A stretch of 64,000 bases of DNA, taken from PALSA-693 sp963702305 (GTDB lineage Bacteria; Actinomycetota; Acidimicrobiia; Acidimicrobiales; Palsa-688). Positions 56,545 through 64,000 of the stretch are shown one piece after another (the stretch's first letter is position 1; every line of letters starts with the position of its first letter). Under the pieces are notes generated by a model that did no database searches, had not been told where the DNA came from, and saw nothing but the letters and a program-made list of their open reading frames with translations. The position numbers and the translations under genes were made by a program. The stretch is taken from NCBI GenBank assembly GCA_963702305.1, contig CAVPBX010000018.1:124001-188000 (forward strand), given 5' to 3'.

Positions 56545-57138
56545 TCACGGGGCCAGCGGCCCCGGGTGGCGGAAATACGGCTGCAGGGTCGTCAGGGGAA
56601 AGGACACGGTCCCCGTGGGAAAGCTCACCTGCAGGGCCTCGGGGGTGACGGCCCAGGCCGTCAGGTCGGTGGCCGCCGGGTTGGTAGCGCCGTCCGCCTC
56701 CAACTGCGCCATGGCCGTCGACGACAGGTACGCCTGGTACCCGCCGGTCAACAGATCGCCCAGCCCGAGCCGGCGCCCGTCACTCAACGAGAAGGTCGCG
56801 GTGGCCACCCGAGCCCCGCACACCCACCGAAAGGACGCCAGCACCCGGTCGTCGCGCACCGTCGTCACCCGGCAGCCGCTGGGCGCGACCTGCTGGAGCT
56901 GGGCGTTGATACCCGGCTGGCCGGCGAGCTGGGGGACGTCGCCGAGATAGGACACCATCGGACCGGCCGTCAGGCCGGTCGCCGCCCGACCGGTGGTCGA
57001 TGGCGGGCCGGACAACGCAGGATTGTCCCCGCCGCTGGTACCGCACGCCGCCAACACCACCGCGAAGAGCGGGAGCAGCGCGACGGCCCCCCTTTTCCCA
57101 GCTGCTATTTGGGGGCCTCGATGGGATGCGGCATGCAC
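56545..57138 (-). CDS. Lipoprotein of unknown function
   Basis: The 197-residue protein has a basic start (IAAGKRGAV), a hydrophobic segment and a lipobox, FAVVLAAC, with lipid attachment expected at about Cys32. The mature part (GCRVTTVRDDRVLASFRWVC, LSDGRRLGLGDLLTGGYQAY, AWAVTPEALQVSFPTGTVSF) has a pair of cysteines and resembles DUF3298/RsiV-like beta domains, by eye only. It overlaps the end of moeB by 34 nt on the same strand, so its start may lie further downstream than the ATG at 57138. Nothing shows the function. Confidence 0.65.
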   Translation of the reverse strand: MHAASHRGPQIAAGKRGAVALLPLFAVVLAACGTSGGDNPALSGPPSTTGRAATGLTAGPMVSYLGDVPQLAGQPGINAQLQQVAPSGCRVTTVRDDRVLASFRWVCGARVATATFSLSDGRRLGLGDLLTGGYQAYLSSTAMAQLEADGATNPAATDLTAWAVTPEALQVSFPTGTVSFPLTTLQPYFRHPGPLAP

Positions 57139-58280
57139 AGCTCGTCATACTCGGCGATGACGAGCTGCTCCTTGGGGATGCTGCAGGCCGCGCACTCCGG
57201 ATCGCGATTGACCTTGAACGTCCGGAAGCTCTCCTCCAGGGCGTCATACGCCAGCAACCGCCCGGCCAAGGGGTCGCCGATGCCCAGCAGCAGCTTGATG
57301 GTCTCCATGGCCTGGATGCTGCCGATGATGCCCGGCAGCACGCCCAGAACCCCGGCCTCCGAGCAGGAGGGGGCCAGCTCGGCAGGCGGTGGCTCCGGCA
57401 CCTGGCAGCGGTAGCACGGCCCCTGGTGGGGCAGGTACACGCTGGCCTGGCCTTCGAAGCGGAAGATGGACCCGTGGACGACGGGGATGTCGAGCTTGAG
57501 GGAGGCGTCGTTGACGAGGTAGCGGGTCGGGAAGTTGTCCGTCCCGTCGACGATCACGTCGTAGCCGGCGAAGATGTCGAGCACGTTGTCGGCGCCCAGC
57601 CGCACGTCGTAGGTGACCACGTTGACGTCGGGGTTGAGGGCCGTCAGGGTCTTCTTGGCCGAGTCGACCTTGCGCTCGCCGATGCGGTCGACGTTGTGCA
57701 GGATCTGGCGCTGCAGGTTGGAGTCGTCGACGACGTCCATGTCGATGATGCCGAGGGTGCCGACCCCCGCCGCCGCCAGATACAGGGCCGCCGGCGAGCC
57801 GAGACCGCCGGCGCCGAGCAGCAGCACCTTCGACTGCAGCAGCTTGGCCTGCCCGGCCACGTCCACTTCCGGCAGCAGGATGTGGCGCTGGTAGCGGTTG
57901 CGCTGTTCGGCCGTCAGGGTGGCGGGGGTACGCCAGGGCCGGCCCTCGTCCTTCCACTTGTTGAAGCCGCCGACCACCGACACCACGTCGGTGTAGCCGA
58001 GCTGGCCCAGGGTGTCGGCCGCGAAGGCCGACCGGGTCCCGCCCGCGCAGTAGACGACGACGTGGGCGTCGTGGTCGGTGACCCGCCCTTCCACCTGGCT
58101 CTCCAAGTGGCCCCGGGGGATGTGCACCGCGCCCGGCAGGGCGCCCTGCTCGTACTCATCCGGCTCGCGCACGTCGAGGACGACGGTGCCCGGGCGGTCG
58201 AGATCCTCCGCCGCGGTCGCGGTGTCGACCTCACGGATCCGGGTCTTGGTGTCTCGCAACAGGTCGCGGAAGCTCGCCAT
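57105..58280 (-). CDS. moeB: Rhodanese-MoeB/ThiF fusion, sulfur-carrier adenylyltransferase
   Basis: The 391-residue fusion has a rhodanese domain first (about 15-115; VLDVREPDEYEQG, catalytic cysteine in VVYCAGGTRS) and an E1-like adenylyltransferase second (about 125-385). The second part contains ILLPEVDVAGQAKLL, the nucleotide loop LGAGGLGSPAALYLA, NLQRQILH, VDGTDNFPTRYLVND, and zinc pairs CYRC and CAAC. The enzyme would adenylate and charge a sulfur-carrier protein of MoaD/ThiS type for molybdopterin, thiamine or cysteine synthesis. The usual actinobacterial MoeZ has the domains in the opposite order. TAACAT lies 7 nt before the ATG, a leaderless start. Confidence 0.9.
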   Translation of the reverse strand: MASFRDLLRDTKTRIREVDTATAAEDLDRPGTVVLDVREPDEYEQGALPGAVHIPRGHLESQVEGRVTDHDAHVVVYCAGGTRSAFAADTLGQLGYTDVVSVVGGFNKWKDEGRPWRTPATLTAEQRNRYQRHILLPEVDVAGQAKLLQSKVLLLGAGGLGSPAALYLAAAGVGTLGIIDMDVVDDSNLQRQILHNVDRIGERKVDSAKKTLTALNPDVNVVTYDVRLGADNVLDIFAGYDVIVDGTDNFPTRYLVNDASLKLDIPVVHGSIFRFEGQASVYLPHQGPCYRCQVPEPPPAELAPSCSEAGVLGVLPGIIGSIQAMETIKLLLGIGDPLAGRLLAYDALEESFRTFKVNRDPECAACSIPKEQLVIAEYDELCMPHPIEAPK

Positions 58281-58287
58281 GCCGTAA

Positions 58288-58293
58288 ATGTTA
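58288..58293 (-). promoter_or_regulatory. TAnnnT -10 box of moeB
   Basis: Reverse-strand TAACAT is exactly 7 nt before the moeB ATG with no ribosome-binding site. Confidence 0.5.
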
Positions 58294-58368
58294 CCGGTAC
58301 GGTCGGGATATGACCCGTCCAGAGCACCCTCCTTCTCCTGCCCGCCGCGCGGTTGGGCCCGGGCGTTG

Positions 58369-58968
58369 ATGGACCTCCAGGAGGCGATCCGGACGCGCCG
58401 CATGTGCCGCGACTTCGCGGCCCGACCGGTGGCGCCCGAGTTGGTGGACCGGTTGCTCGACCTGGCCCGCCGGGCGCCCTCGGCCGGCCACACCCAGGGC
58501 TGGGCGTTCGTGGTGCTGGAGGGCGGCGAGGAGACCCGCCGGTTTTGGACCGTCGACGCCGACCCGGAGTGGCTGGCGCAACCCGACCATCCCGGCCTGC
58601 TCGAGGCGCCGGTGCTCATCCTCCCGCTCTGCCACCCCCAGGCGTACCTGGACCGGTACGCGGCCACGGACAAGGCGGCGTCGGGGCTGACGGACCCGGC
58701 CGGTTGGCCGGCGCCGTACTGGCTCATCGACACCGCGTTCGCCACCATGCTGCTGCTGTTGGGGGCGGTGGAGGCCGGCCTGGGGGCGCTGTTCTTCCGG
58801 CTCCACGGCGATCCCGGACGGCTGCGGGCCGAGTTCGGCGTGCCCGACGGCTGGGACGCCATCGGGGCCGTGGCCCTGGGGTGGCCGGCCCCCGTCGCCG
58901 GCGCCGCGCCGCGGCCCCGCCGGCCGGTGCGCGCCCGCGACCAGGTGGTGCACCGGGGGGGCTGGTGA
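58369..58968 (+). CDS. Nitroreductase-family flavoprotein
   Basis: The 199-residue protein has the FMN-binding nitroreductase pattern: MDLQEAIRTRRMCRDF at the start, LARRAPSAGHTQGWAFVVL, a middle loop with VLILPLCHPQAYLDRY, and IDTAFATMLLLLGAVEAGLG that packs at the dimer surface. It might reduce nitro compounds or quinones. Another option is the FMN-dependent dehydro-F420-0 reductase step that FbiB covers in mycobacteria and that CofE here lacks, but the distance of 23 kb makes this weak. It is divergent from moeB with an 88-nt gap. Confidence 0.8.
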   Translation: MDLQEAIRTRRMCRDFAARPVAPELVDRLLDLARRAPSAGHTQGWAFVVLEGGEETRRFWTVDADPEWLAQPDHPGLLEAPVLILPLCHPQAYLDRYAATDKAASGLTDPAGWPAPYWLIDTAFATMLLLLGAVEAGLGALFFRLHGDPGRLRAEFGVPDGWDAIGAVALGWPAPVAGAAPRPRRPVRARDQVVHRGGW

Positions 58969-58973
58969 GCGGG

Positions 58974-59726
58974 CTACGCCACCAGGCCGGGCAGGACGTC
59001 GCCAATGGGGTCACGCACCACGACTGACGCCAGGTGGTCGTACGGCGTGGCCTGGGCGTTGACGATGACCACCGACGCCCCCGACCGATAGGCCCGCGGC
59101 ACCAGCCCGGCCGCGGGGTGGACGCTCAGGGTCGAACCCAGCGCCAGCAACAGGTCACAGTCGGCCGCGGCGGCGTCGGCCCGGGCCAGCACGTCGGGGT
59201 CGAGGGGCTCGCCGAAGCTGATGGTGGCCGACTTGAGGATCCCGCCGCAGACCTCGCAGTGCGGATCGGGGTCGCCGGCCCGGACCCGCTCGAGCGCCGG
59301 CGCCATCGGACCCTCCCGGCGACAGGACCAGCAGCGCACCCGCCACATGGTGCCGTGCACCTCCACCACCAGGTCCGGATCGTTGCCGGCCCGCTGGTGG
59401 AGACCGTCGATGTTCTGGGTGACCAGCGCTCGCAGCCGACCCTGACGTTCCAGCTCCACCAGGGCCAGGTGGCCGGCGTTGGGCTGGGCGGCCCACGCCG
59501 GCGACGCCAGTCGGGTCTGCCAGGCCAGGCGGCGGACCTCGGGGTCCTCGAGGTAGTTGGCCAGCGTCGAGGTGCGCTCGGCCGCCGGGTTCTTCGTCCA
59601 CACCCCCTGCGGGCCCCGAAAGTCCGGGATGCCCGAGTCGGTGGAGATGCCCGCCCCGGTCAGCACGGTGATCCGGGCCGCCCCGGCCACTGCCCCCCGG
59701 GCGGTCCCGGCGCCGTCGTCGATCAC
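58974..59726 (-). CDS. cobB: NAD-dependent protein deacylase (sirtuin)
   Basis: This Sir2-type enzyme of 250 residues removes acyl groups from lysines using NAD. It shows ITVLTGAGISTDSGIPDFRG, TQNIDGLHQRAG with the catalytic region, the histidine in EVHGTMWRVRC, the zinc cysteines in CWSC and CEVC, FGEPLDPDVL, and ALGSTLSVHPAAGLV. The substrate class is not clear. The GTG start at 59726 is used. It converges on the nitroreductase with 5 nt between. Confidence 0.95.
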   Translation of the reverse strand: MIDDGAGTARGAVAGAARITVLTGAGISTDSGIPDFRGPQGVWTKNPAAERTSTLANYLEDPEVRRLAWQTRLASPAWAAQPNAGHLALVELERQGRLRALVTQNIDGLHQRAGNDPDLVVEVHGTMWRVRCWSCRREGPMAPALERVRAGDPDPHCEVCGGILKSATISFGEPLDPDVLARADAAAADCDLLLALGSTLSVHPAAGLVPRAYRSGASVVIVNAQATPYDHLASVVVRDPIGDVLPGLVA

Positions 59727-59781
59727 GAGGCCCAGTGTCCCACCAACCTCACCGCTGTTGACCGAGTTGCGCGCCTCGTAA

Positions 59782-59818
59782 CTAGCTGATAGAACATGAA
59801 AATCATCTACTTAGCTAG
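59782..59818. promoter_or_regulatory. AT-rich inverted repeat upstream of the 59835 gene
   Basis: CTAGCT (59782-59787) and AGCTAG (59813-59818) flank the 11-bp palindrome ATGAAAATCAT (59796-59806). In an otherwise GC-rich sequence this looks like a nested operator in front of the following gene and next to the sirtuin start. No regulator is known for it. Confidence 0.35.
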
Positions 59819-59834
59819 AGAGGCGGTCACAACC

Positions 59835-60458
59835 ATGCAACCGTTGCTCACCTTCGAGTGCGACACCCTCATGCTGCGCCCCTGGGCGGACGAGGTCATC
59901 GACTCCCTCGGCTTCGACCCCCGCTCGCCGTACGTGGAGCGGTTCTGGCTCGGCGTGCTGGGTCCCAGCACCACCTGGCTGATGCGACGCGTCGCGGCCG
60001 GCTTCGATCAGGCCCCGGAGGGCTTCGAGCTGCCCCTCGGCGAAACCGCCCGGGCCCTCGGGCTCGGCGACCGCGGCGGGCGCCACTCGCCGTTTCTCCG
60101 CACGGTCAACCGCATGATCCAGTTCGAGCTGGCCCAGGTTCTCACCCCGGGCGCCGGCGAACTGGCGGTACGCCGCCGGGTGCCGCCCTTGAGCCGCCGC
60201 CAGACCGCTCGCCTCTCGCCCGAGCTGCAGGCCGCCCACGAGCGATGGCAGGCTGAGCAGCTCCAAGAGCCTCCTGCCGCCGCCCAGCGTCGCCGGAGCC
60301 GCCAGCTGGCCCTCAGCCTGCTGGAGATCGGCGAGGACGTCGAGGCGGCCGAGCGCCAGCTGCTGCGGTGGCGCTACCACCCGGCCCTGGCCCGCGAGGC
60401 GGTCGCCTGGGCCGCCGACGCCCAGCGCAGCGCGGCCCTGGCCGCGGAGGCTGGCTGA
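59835..60458 (+). CDS. Unrecognised actinobacterial protein
   Basis: About 207 residues, not recognised. The start reads MQPLLTFECDTLMLRPW; FDPRSPYVERFWLGVLGPST and a Trp/Arg-rich helix (TTWLMRRVAAG) follow, then LGETARALGLGDRGGRHSPF, which looks like the DNA-recognition part of a winged helix but lacks further support, and RMIQFELAQVL. The second half has mostly helical, Gln/Arg/Ala-rich sequence. ATG 59835 is preceded by GAGAGG and fits the conserved-looking start better; ATG 59796 would place the start inside the palindrome. A regulatory or DNA-binding role is a guess. Confidence 0.6.
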   Translation: MQPLLTFECDTLMLRPWADEVIDSLGFDPRSPYVERFWLGVLGPSTTWLMRRVAAGFDQAPEGFELPLGETARALGLGDRGGRHSPFLRTVNRMIQFELAQVLTPGAGELAVRRRVPPLSRRQTARLSPELQAAHERWQAEQLQEPPAAAQRRRSRQLALSLLEIGEDVEAAERQLLRWRYHPALAREAVAWAADAQRSAALAAEAG

Positions 60459-60497
60459 CCGTCGGTCCCCCGAATCCGGCAGGGACCGGGAGGACCG

Positions 60498-60503
60498 TAG
60501 GCT
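60498..60503 (+). promoter_or_regulatory. TAnnnT -10 box of the 60511 hydrolase
   Basis: TAGGCT lies exactly 7 nt before the GTG at 60511, with no ribosome-binding site between them, a leaderless arrangement. Confidence 0.5.
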
Positions 60504-60510
60504 GATCTGC

Positions 60511-61404
60511 GTGGATCTCGCCGGACCCGACCTCCCCCCGGGCCAAGCCATCACCCTGCCTGGGCGGGGCACCACCTGGGTGTACGACACCGGTCCGCTC
60601 GGCGTGGGATCCGGCCCGGTCGACCCGCGTCCGCTGGTCCTGTTGCACGGGTGGACCTCGACCGCGGCCCTCAACTGGTACCGGTGCGTGCGGGCGCTGC
60701 GGCCGGAGTTTCGGGTCATCGCCCTCGACCAGCGCGGTCACGGGCGGGGCATTCGCAGCCGGCGACCGTTCCGCCTGGAGGACTGCGCGGACGACGTGGC
60801 GGCCCTCACCGAGCAACTGGGCACCGGCCCGGTGACCGCCGTCGGTTACTCCATGGGCGGCCCGGTGGCCCAGCTGCTGTGGCAGCGCCACCCGGACGTC
60901 GTCGACAGCCTGGTGCTGTGCGCCACGGCTGCCAAGTTCGCGTCCCGCAACGAGCTGAGCGGGCCCATGGGCGCCCTTGGTTACGGCATGGCCCTGGCCT
61001 TGTCGGGCGTGCCCGCCAACCTGCGCCGGCAGGGTTTCGGCCTGCTGGTCCGCAACCGGACGGCGGATCGGGGGTGGGCGTCGTGGGCCATCGAGGAATG
61101 GGGACGCAACGATCCGGCCGCCCTGGTCCAGGCCGGCCTCGCCCTAGGCCGCTTCGACGCCACGCCGTGGATCGCCGGCATCGACGTCCCGACCGCGGTG
61201 GTGGTGACCACCCTGGACGCCACCGTGTCGCCGAGGCGTCAGTGGCAGCTGGCCCAGACCATCCCCGGGGCCCGGGCCTTCCCGGTGGCGGGCGATCACC
61301 GGGCCTGCGTCGAAGAGGCGCGTCGCTTCGTCCCCGCCCTCCTGGCCGCCTGCCGAGCGGTCCAGATGGCGCCGGCCGACCAGCGCGCGGCCGCCGCCAC
61401 CTGA
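60511..61404 (+). CDS. Alpha/beta hydrolase
   Basis: A 297-residue hydrolase-fold protein: PLVLLHGWTSTAALNW, VIALDQRGHGRGIRSRRPFR, the nucleophile elbow GYSMGGPVAQ, acid region VVVTTLDATVSP and the histidine in VAGDHRACVEEA. The cap includes KFASRNELSG. The spacing resembles fatty acyl or lactone hydrolases of actinobacteria; the substrate is unknown. It stands between the unrecognised gene and the IclR gene and is convergent with the latter. Confidence 0.82.
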   Translation: MDLAGPDLPPGQAITLPGRGTTWVYDTGPLGVGSGPVDPRPLVLLHGWTSTAALNWYRCVRALRPEFRVIALDQRGHGRGIRSRRPFRLEDCADDVAALTEQLGTGPVTAVGYSMGGPVAQLLWQRHPDVVDSLVLCATAAKFASRNELSGPMGALGYGMALALSGVPANLRRQGFGLLVRNRTADRGWASWAIEEWGRNDPAALVQAGLALGRFDATPWIAGIDVPTAVVVTTLDATVSPRRQWQLAQTIPGARAFPVAGDHRACVEEARRFVPALLAACRAVQMAPADQRAAAAT

Positions 61405-61441
61405 TCGCAGGACGCGGGCCGGCTCTCAGGACAGGCCCGTC

Positions 61442-62098
61442 TCAAGACAGGGCAGCCTCCACCGCCCGGGCCGCGGCGGTCACGGCCGGCGCATACCGCC
61501 GGCCCGGCTGGCGGGTGGTCCGCCCGATCGGACCGGACACCGAGACCGCCGCCGCCACCAAGCCGTTGACGGTCACCGGGGCGCTGACGGACGCCACCCC
61601 CGGCTCCCGTTCCTCCACGCTCTGGGCCCAACCCCGCCGGGCCGCTTCGGGGTCGCCGGCCAGCACTTTGGCCGCGGACCCCCGATCCATCGGCAGGGCG
61701 GCGCCCACGGCCACGATGGTGCGCAAGCCGTGCGGCGATTCCAGGGAGACCAGGCACACCCGGCTGTCGCCGGAGCGCACGAAGAGCTGGGCGCTCTCCC
61801 CCGTCCGGTCCCGCAGCTCGGCCAGGACCGGACCCGCCGCCTCGACCAGGGACCGGGCGGGCCGGCCCGCCGCGGCCCGGCCCAGGCGCACCAGGGCCGG
61901 GCCCAAGGCGAAGCGGCCGGCCTCGTCCCGGTCGACCAACAGGTGGCATTCGAGTGCCGCGGCCAACCGGTGGGCGGTGGCGCGGGGCAGCGAGACGGCC
62001 TCGGCCAGCTCCTGGAGGGTCCGGGGGCGTTCCTCGAGCGCCGCCAGGATGGCAACGGCCTTGTCCAGCACGCCCACACCGCTTACACTCTCTCTCAC
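61442..62098 (-). CDS. ndgR: IclR-family regulator (NdgR-like)
   Basis: The 218-residue protein has an N-terminal winged helix (VGVLDKAVAILAALEE, LQELAEAVSLPRATAHRLA) and an effector domain (about 75-215) with TGESAQLFVRSGD, RTIVAVGAALPMDRGSAAK and SVSAPVTVNG. It is divergent from leuC, as NdgR is in Streptomyces, where it controls leucine and related amino acid genes, so the same job is likely. The GTG at 62098 is used. A palindrome in the gap covers both promoters. Confidence 0.85.
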   Translation of the reverse strand: MRESVSGVGVLDKAVAILAALEERPRTLQELAEAVSLPRATAHRLAAALECHLLVDRDEAGRFALGPALVRLGRAAAGRPARSLVEAAGPVLAELRDRTGESAQLFVRSGDSRVCLVSLESPHGLRTIVAVGAALPMDRGSAAKVLAGDPEAARRGWAQSVEEREPGVASVSAPVTVNGLVAAAVSVSGPIGRTTRQPGRRYAPAVTAAARAVEAALS

Positions 62099-62113
62099 CA
62101 GTCGGGAAATCTA

Positions 62114-62128
62114 TCTCAGAATGTGAGA
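62114..62128. promoter_or_regulatory. Palindromic operator between the IclR gene and leuC
   Basis: TCTCA (62114-62118), a GAATG centre, and TGAGA (62124-62128) form a perfect 15-bp dyad. It lies 7 nt before the leuC ATG and 15 nt before the IclR GTG, in place to control both. A second TCTCTCTCACC stretch at 62089-62099 could be a half site. Confidence 0.5.
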
Positions 62129-62135
62129 CAGCGCC

Positions 62136-63569
62136 ATGACCGAACCGAGCACCCTGGCCGACAAGGTCTGGGAGCGTCACGTGGTCCGCCAGGCAGAGGG
62201 CGAACCGGATCTGCTGTACATCGACCTGCACCTGGTGCACGAAGTGACGTCGCCGCAGGCCTTCGACGGGCTCCGGCTCGCCGGCCGGGGCGTGCGCCGA
62301 GCGGATCTGACGGTGGCGACCATGGATCACAACGTCCCGACGACGGCGTTGGACCAGCCCATCGACGACCCCATCTCGGCCCGCCAGATGGAGGTCCTGG
62401 CGGCGAACTGCGCGGAGTTCGGGATCCGCCTCTTTCCGATGGGCGACTCCCAGCAGGGCATCGTGCACATCATCGGACCGGAGCTGGGCCTCACCCAGCC
62501 GGGCCTGACGATCGTCTGCGGGGACAGTCACACTTCCACCCACGGCGCCTTCGGCGCCCTGGCCTTCGGGATCGGTACCAGCGAGGTGGAGCACGTGCTG
62601 GCCACCCAGACCCTCCTGCAAGGCCGCCCCAAGACGATGGCCGTCAACGTCGAGGGCGACCTCCCCCCTGGGGTCAGCCCCAAGGACCTGGTGCTGGCCA
62701 TCATCGGGACCATCGGGACCGGCGGGGGCATGGGCCACGTCATCGAGTACCGCGGTCCCGCCATCCGGGCCCTCACCATGGAAGGCCGCATGACCGTCTG
62801 CAACATGTCGATCGAGGCGGGGGCCCGCGCCGGCCTGGTGGCGCCCGACGACACCACCTTCGCCTACCTGGAGGGCCGGCCCTACAGCCCGCAGGGTGCG
62901 GCCTGGGAAACGGCGCTCGACGAATGGCGGGCGCTCACGACCGACGCCGCGGCCCGCTTCGACCAGGAGGTCACCATCGACGGCGCCGCCTTGACACCGT
63001 TCGTGTCGTGGGGGACCAATCCGGCCCAGGTGGTCCCCATCGCCGGCCGGGTGCCCGAACCCGACCAGTTCGACGCACCCGCAGCCCGGGAAGCCGCCGA
63101 GCGGGCGCTCACCTACATGGGCCTGCAGGCCGGGACGGCGATCCGCGACATTCCCGTGGACACCGTCTTCATCGGCTCCTGCACCAACGGCCGCATCGAG
63201 GACCTCCGGGCCGCGGCCGCGGTGCTCGAGGGCCGCCGGGTCGCGTCCTCGGTGCGGGCCCTGGTGGTGCCCGGCTCGGGACCGGTGAAAGCCCAGGCCG
63301 AGGCGGAGGGGCTGGACCGGGTGTTTACCGCCGCGGGCTTCGAATGGCGCAACCCGGGTTGCTCGATGTGCCTGGCCATGAATCCGGACAAGCTGGCGCC
63401 CGGCGAGCGCTCGGCGTCCACGTCGAACCGGAACTTCGAGGGCCGTCAGGGCCGCGGTGGGCGGACGCACCTGGTCTCGCCGGCGGTCGCGGCCGCCACC
63501 GCCGTGGCCGGCCACTTCTCCGCCCCGGCCGATCTCGACCAGACCAATCTCGACCGGAGGAGTCACTAG
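62136..63569 (+). CDS. leuC: 3-isopropylmalate dehydratase large subunit
   Basis: LeuC with LeuD isomerises 2-isopropylmalate to 3-isopropylmalate in leucine synthesis. The 477-residue subunit has the opening TLADKVWERHVV, DLHLVHEVTSPQAFDGLR, VCGDSHTSTHGAFGALAFGI (core GDSHTSTHGAFG), and the three Fe-S cysteine sites in GSCTNGRIEDLR and NPGCSMCLAMNPD. The ATG at 62136 is 38 nt from the divergent IclR start. The last base overlaps the leuD GTG. Confidence 0.97.
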   Translation: MTEPSTLADKVWERHVVRQAEGEPDLLYIDLHLVHEVTSPQAFDGLRLAGRGVRRADLTVATMDHNVPTTALDQPIDDPISARQMEVLAANCAEFGIRLFPMGDSQQGIVHIIGPELGLTQPGLTIVCGDSHTSTHGAFGALAFGIGTSEVEHVLATQTLLQGRPKTMAVNVEGDLPPGVSPKDLVLAIIGTIGTGGGMGHVIEYRGPAIRALTMEGRMTVCNMSIEAGARAGLVAPDDTTFAYLEGRPYSPQGAAWETALDEWRALTTDAAARFDQEVTIDGAALTPFVSWGTNPAQVVPIAGRVPEPDQFDAPAAREAAERALTYMGLQAGTAIRDIPVDTVFIGSCTNGRIEDLRAAAAVLEGRRVASSVRALVVPGSGPVKAQAEAEGLDRVFTAAGFEWRNPGCSMCLAMNPDKLAPGERSASTSNRNFEGRQGRGGRTHLVSPAVAAATAVAGHFSAPADLDQTNLDRRSH

Positions 63570-64000
63570 TGGAACCGATCCGGATCGTCTCCGGCACCGC
63601 CGTCCCGTTGGATCGCTCCGATGTGGACACCGACCAGATCATCCCGAGCGACTGGCTCAAACGGGTCGAGCGGACCGGCTTCGGTCAAGGGCTCTTCTCC
63701 GAGTGGCGCGACGACCGGGACTTCGTGCTCAACCGGCCCGAGCACGCCGGGTCCACCATCCTGGTCGCCGGTCCGAACTTCGGCACTGGATCGTCACGCG
63801 AGCACGCCGTCTGGGCCCTCATGGACTACGGGTTCAAGGCCGTGGTGTCCCCTCGCTTCGGCGACATCTTCCGCAACAACTGCACCAAGGCCGGGTTGGT
63901 GCCGGCCCAGGTCGATGCGGCCACCGGTGCGGCCCTGCTCCGGGCCGTCACCGAGGATCCGACCCTCGAGTTGACGGTGGATGTCGAACGGCTGGTGGTC
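63569..64000 (+). CDS. leuD: 3-isopropylmalate dehydratase small subunit (cut by the right edge)
   Basis: The first 144 residues of LeuD. RIVSGTAVPLDRSDVDTDQI, IPSDWLKRVERTGFG, ILVAGPNFGTGSSREHAVWA and FGDIFRNNCTKAGLVP are typical of the swivelling domain. The GTG shares one base with the leuC stop and is preceded by GGAGGAG. The C-terminus, usually about 50 residues more, is outside the window. Confidence 0.95.
   Translation, partial: MEPIRIVSGTAVPLDRSDVDTDQIIPSDWLKRVERTGFGQGLFSEWRDDRDFVLNRPEHAGSTILVAGPNFGTGSSREHAVWALMDYGFKAVVSPRFGDIFRNNCTKAGLVPAQVDAATGAALLRAVTEDPTLELTVDVERLVV

Noticed and set aside
58780..58968. Nitroreductase as a second half of FbiB
   Set aside because: It is 23 kb from cofE and divergent from moeB; no direct evidence links it to F420, so it is kept only as a possibility.

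Overview
The window is one stretch of very GC-rich DNA from an actinobacterium. A member of class Acidimicrobiia or a close relative is the best guess (moderate confidence). The reasons are the coenzyme F420 genes cofD and cofE, a DUF3499 gene next to manB, the order secA-prfB-ftsE-ftsX, an IclR regulator divergent from leuCD, a DUF732 lipoprotein, many GTG starts, and many starts placed 6-11 nt behind a TAnnnT box, as in leaderless actinobacterial transcripts. No rRNA, tRNA, CRISPR array, insertion sequence or prophage was seen.

Layout. 1-5.3 kb: the start of an acyl-CoA dehydrogenase gene running into an 18-bp tandem repeat, a long leader region, a membrane-anchored protein, an NlpC/P60 wall hydrolase, a pseudokinase with an FHA/zinc-ribbon partner, and a DUF732 lipoprotein. 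5.4-12.2 kb: truncated haemoglobin, a hydrolase, then the housekeeping block secA-prfB-ftsE-ftsX. 12.3-21 kb: a DUF2079 membrane protein, an orphan response regulator, and the reverse-strand series DUF3499 - CPBP protease - small zinc ribbon - large membrane protein - manB - Trm112-like - SIS sugar isomerase. 21.1-23.2 kb: ftsH preceded by an overlapping mini-ORF. 23-44 kb: an envelope glycan region with DUF5719, a giant GT2 membrane glycosyltransferase, rmd, three GT4 enzymes, cofD-cofE, and a nine-gene run from rfbA to an epimerase (rfbA, rfbB, rfbD, ugd, uxs, GT2, a membrane protein, manC, epimerase). Together these point to GDP-mannose and GDP-deoxyhexose, dTDP-rhamnose, and UDP-glucuronate/UDP-xylose supply. 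gmd and rfbC are not in the window. 44-45.2 kb: a G-run repeat, a large inverted repeat and birA.

45.3-53.4 kb: a biotin carboxylase/BCCP gene directly followed by hutH-hutU-[peptide-deformylase-like]-hutF-hutI. HutG, the enzyme expected after HutF, is absent, and a complete deformylase-family gene sits between hutU and hutF. This is the most interesting lead in the window: it may be the missing N-formylglutamate deformylase. 53.6-64 kb: an LpdA-like flavoprotein, an archaeal-type methylmalonyl-CoA mutase large subunit, a lipoprotein, a rhodanese-MoeB fusion, a nitroreductase, a sirtuin, a hydrolase, and an IclR regulator divergent from leuC-leuD.

Caveat: at least seven otherwise well conserved genes are split by one or two single-base frame changes, mostly at short G/C runs or in GC-rich repeats. 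Assembly error is the simplest explanation, so those genes are probably intact in the organism.
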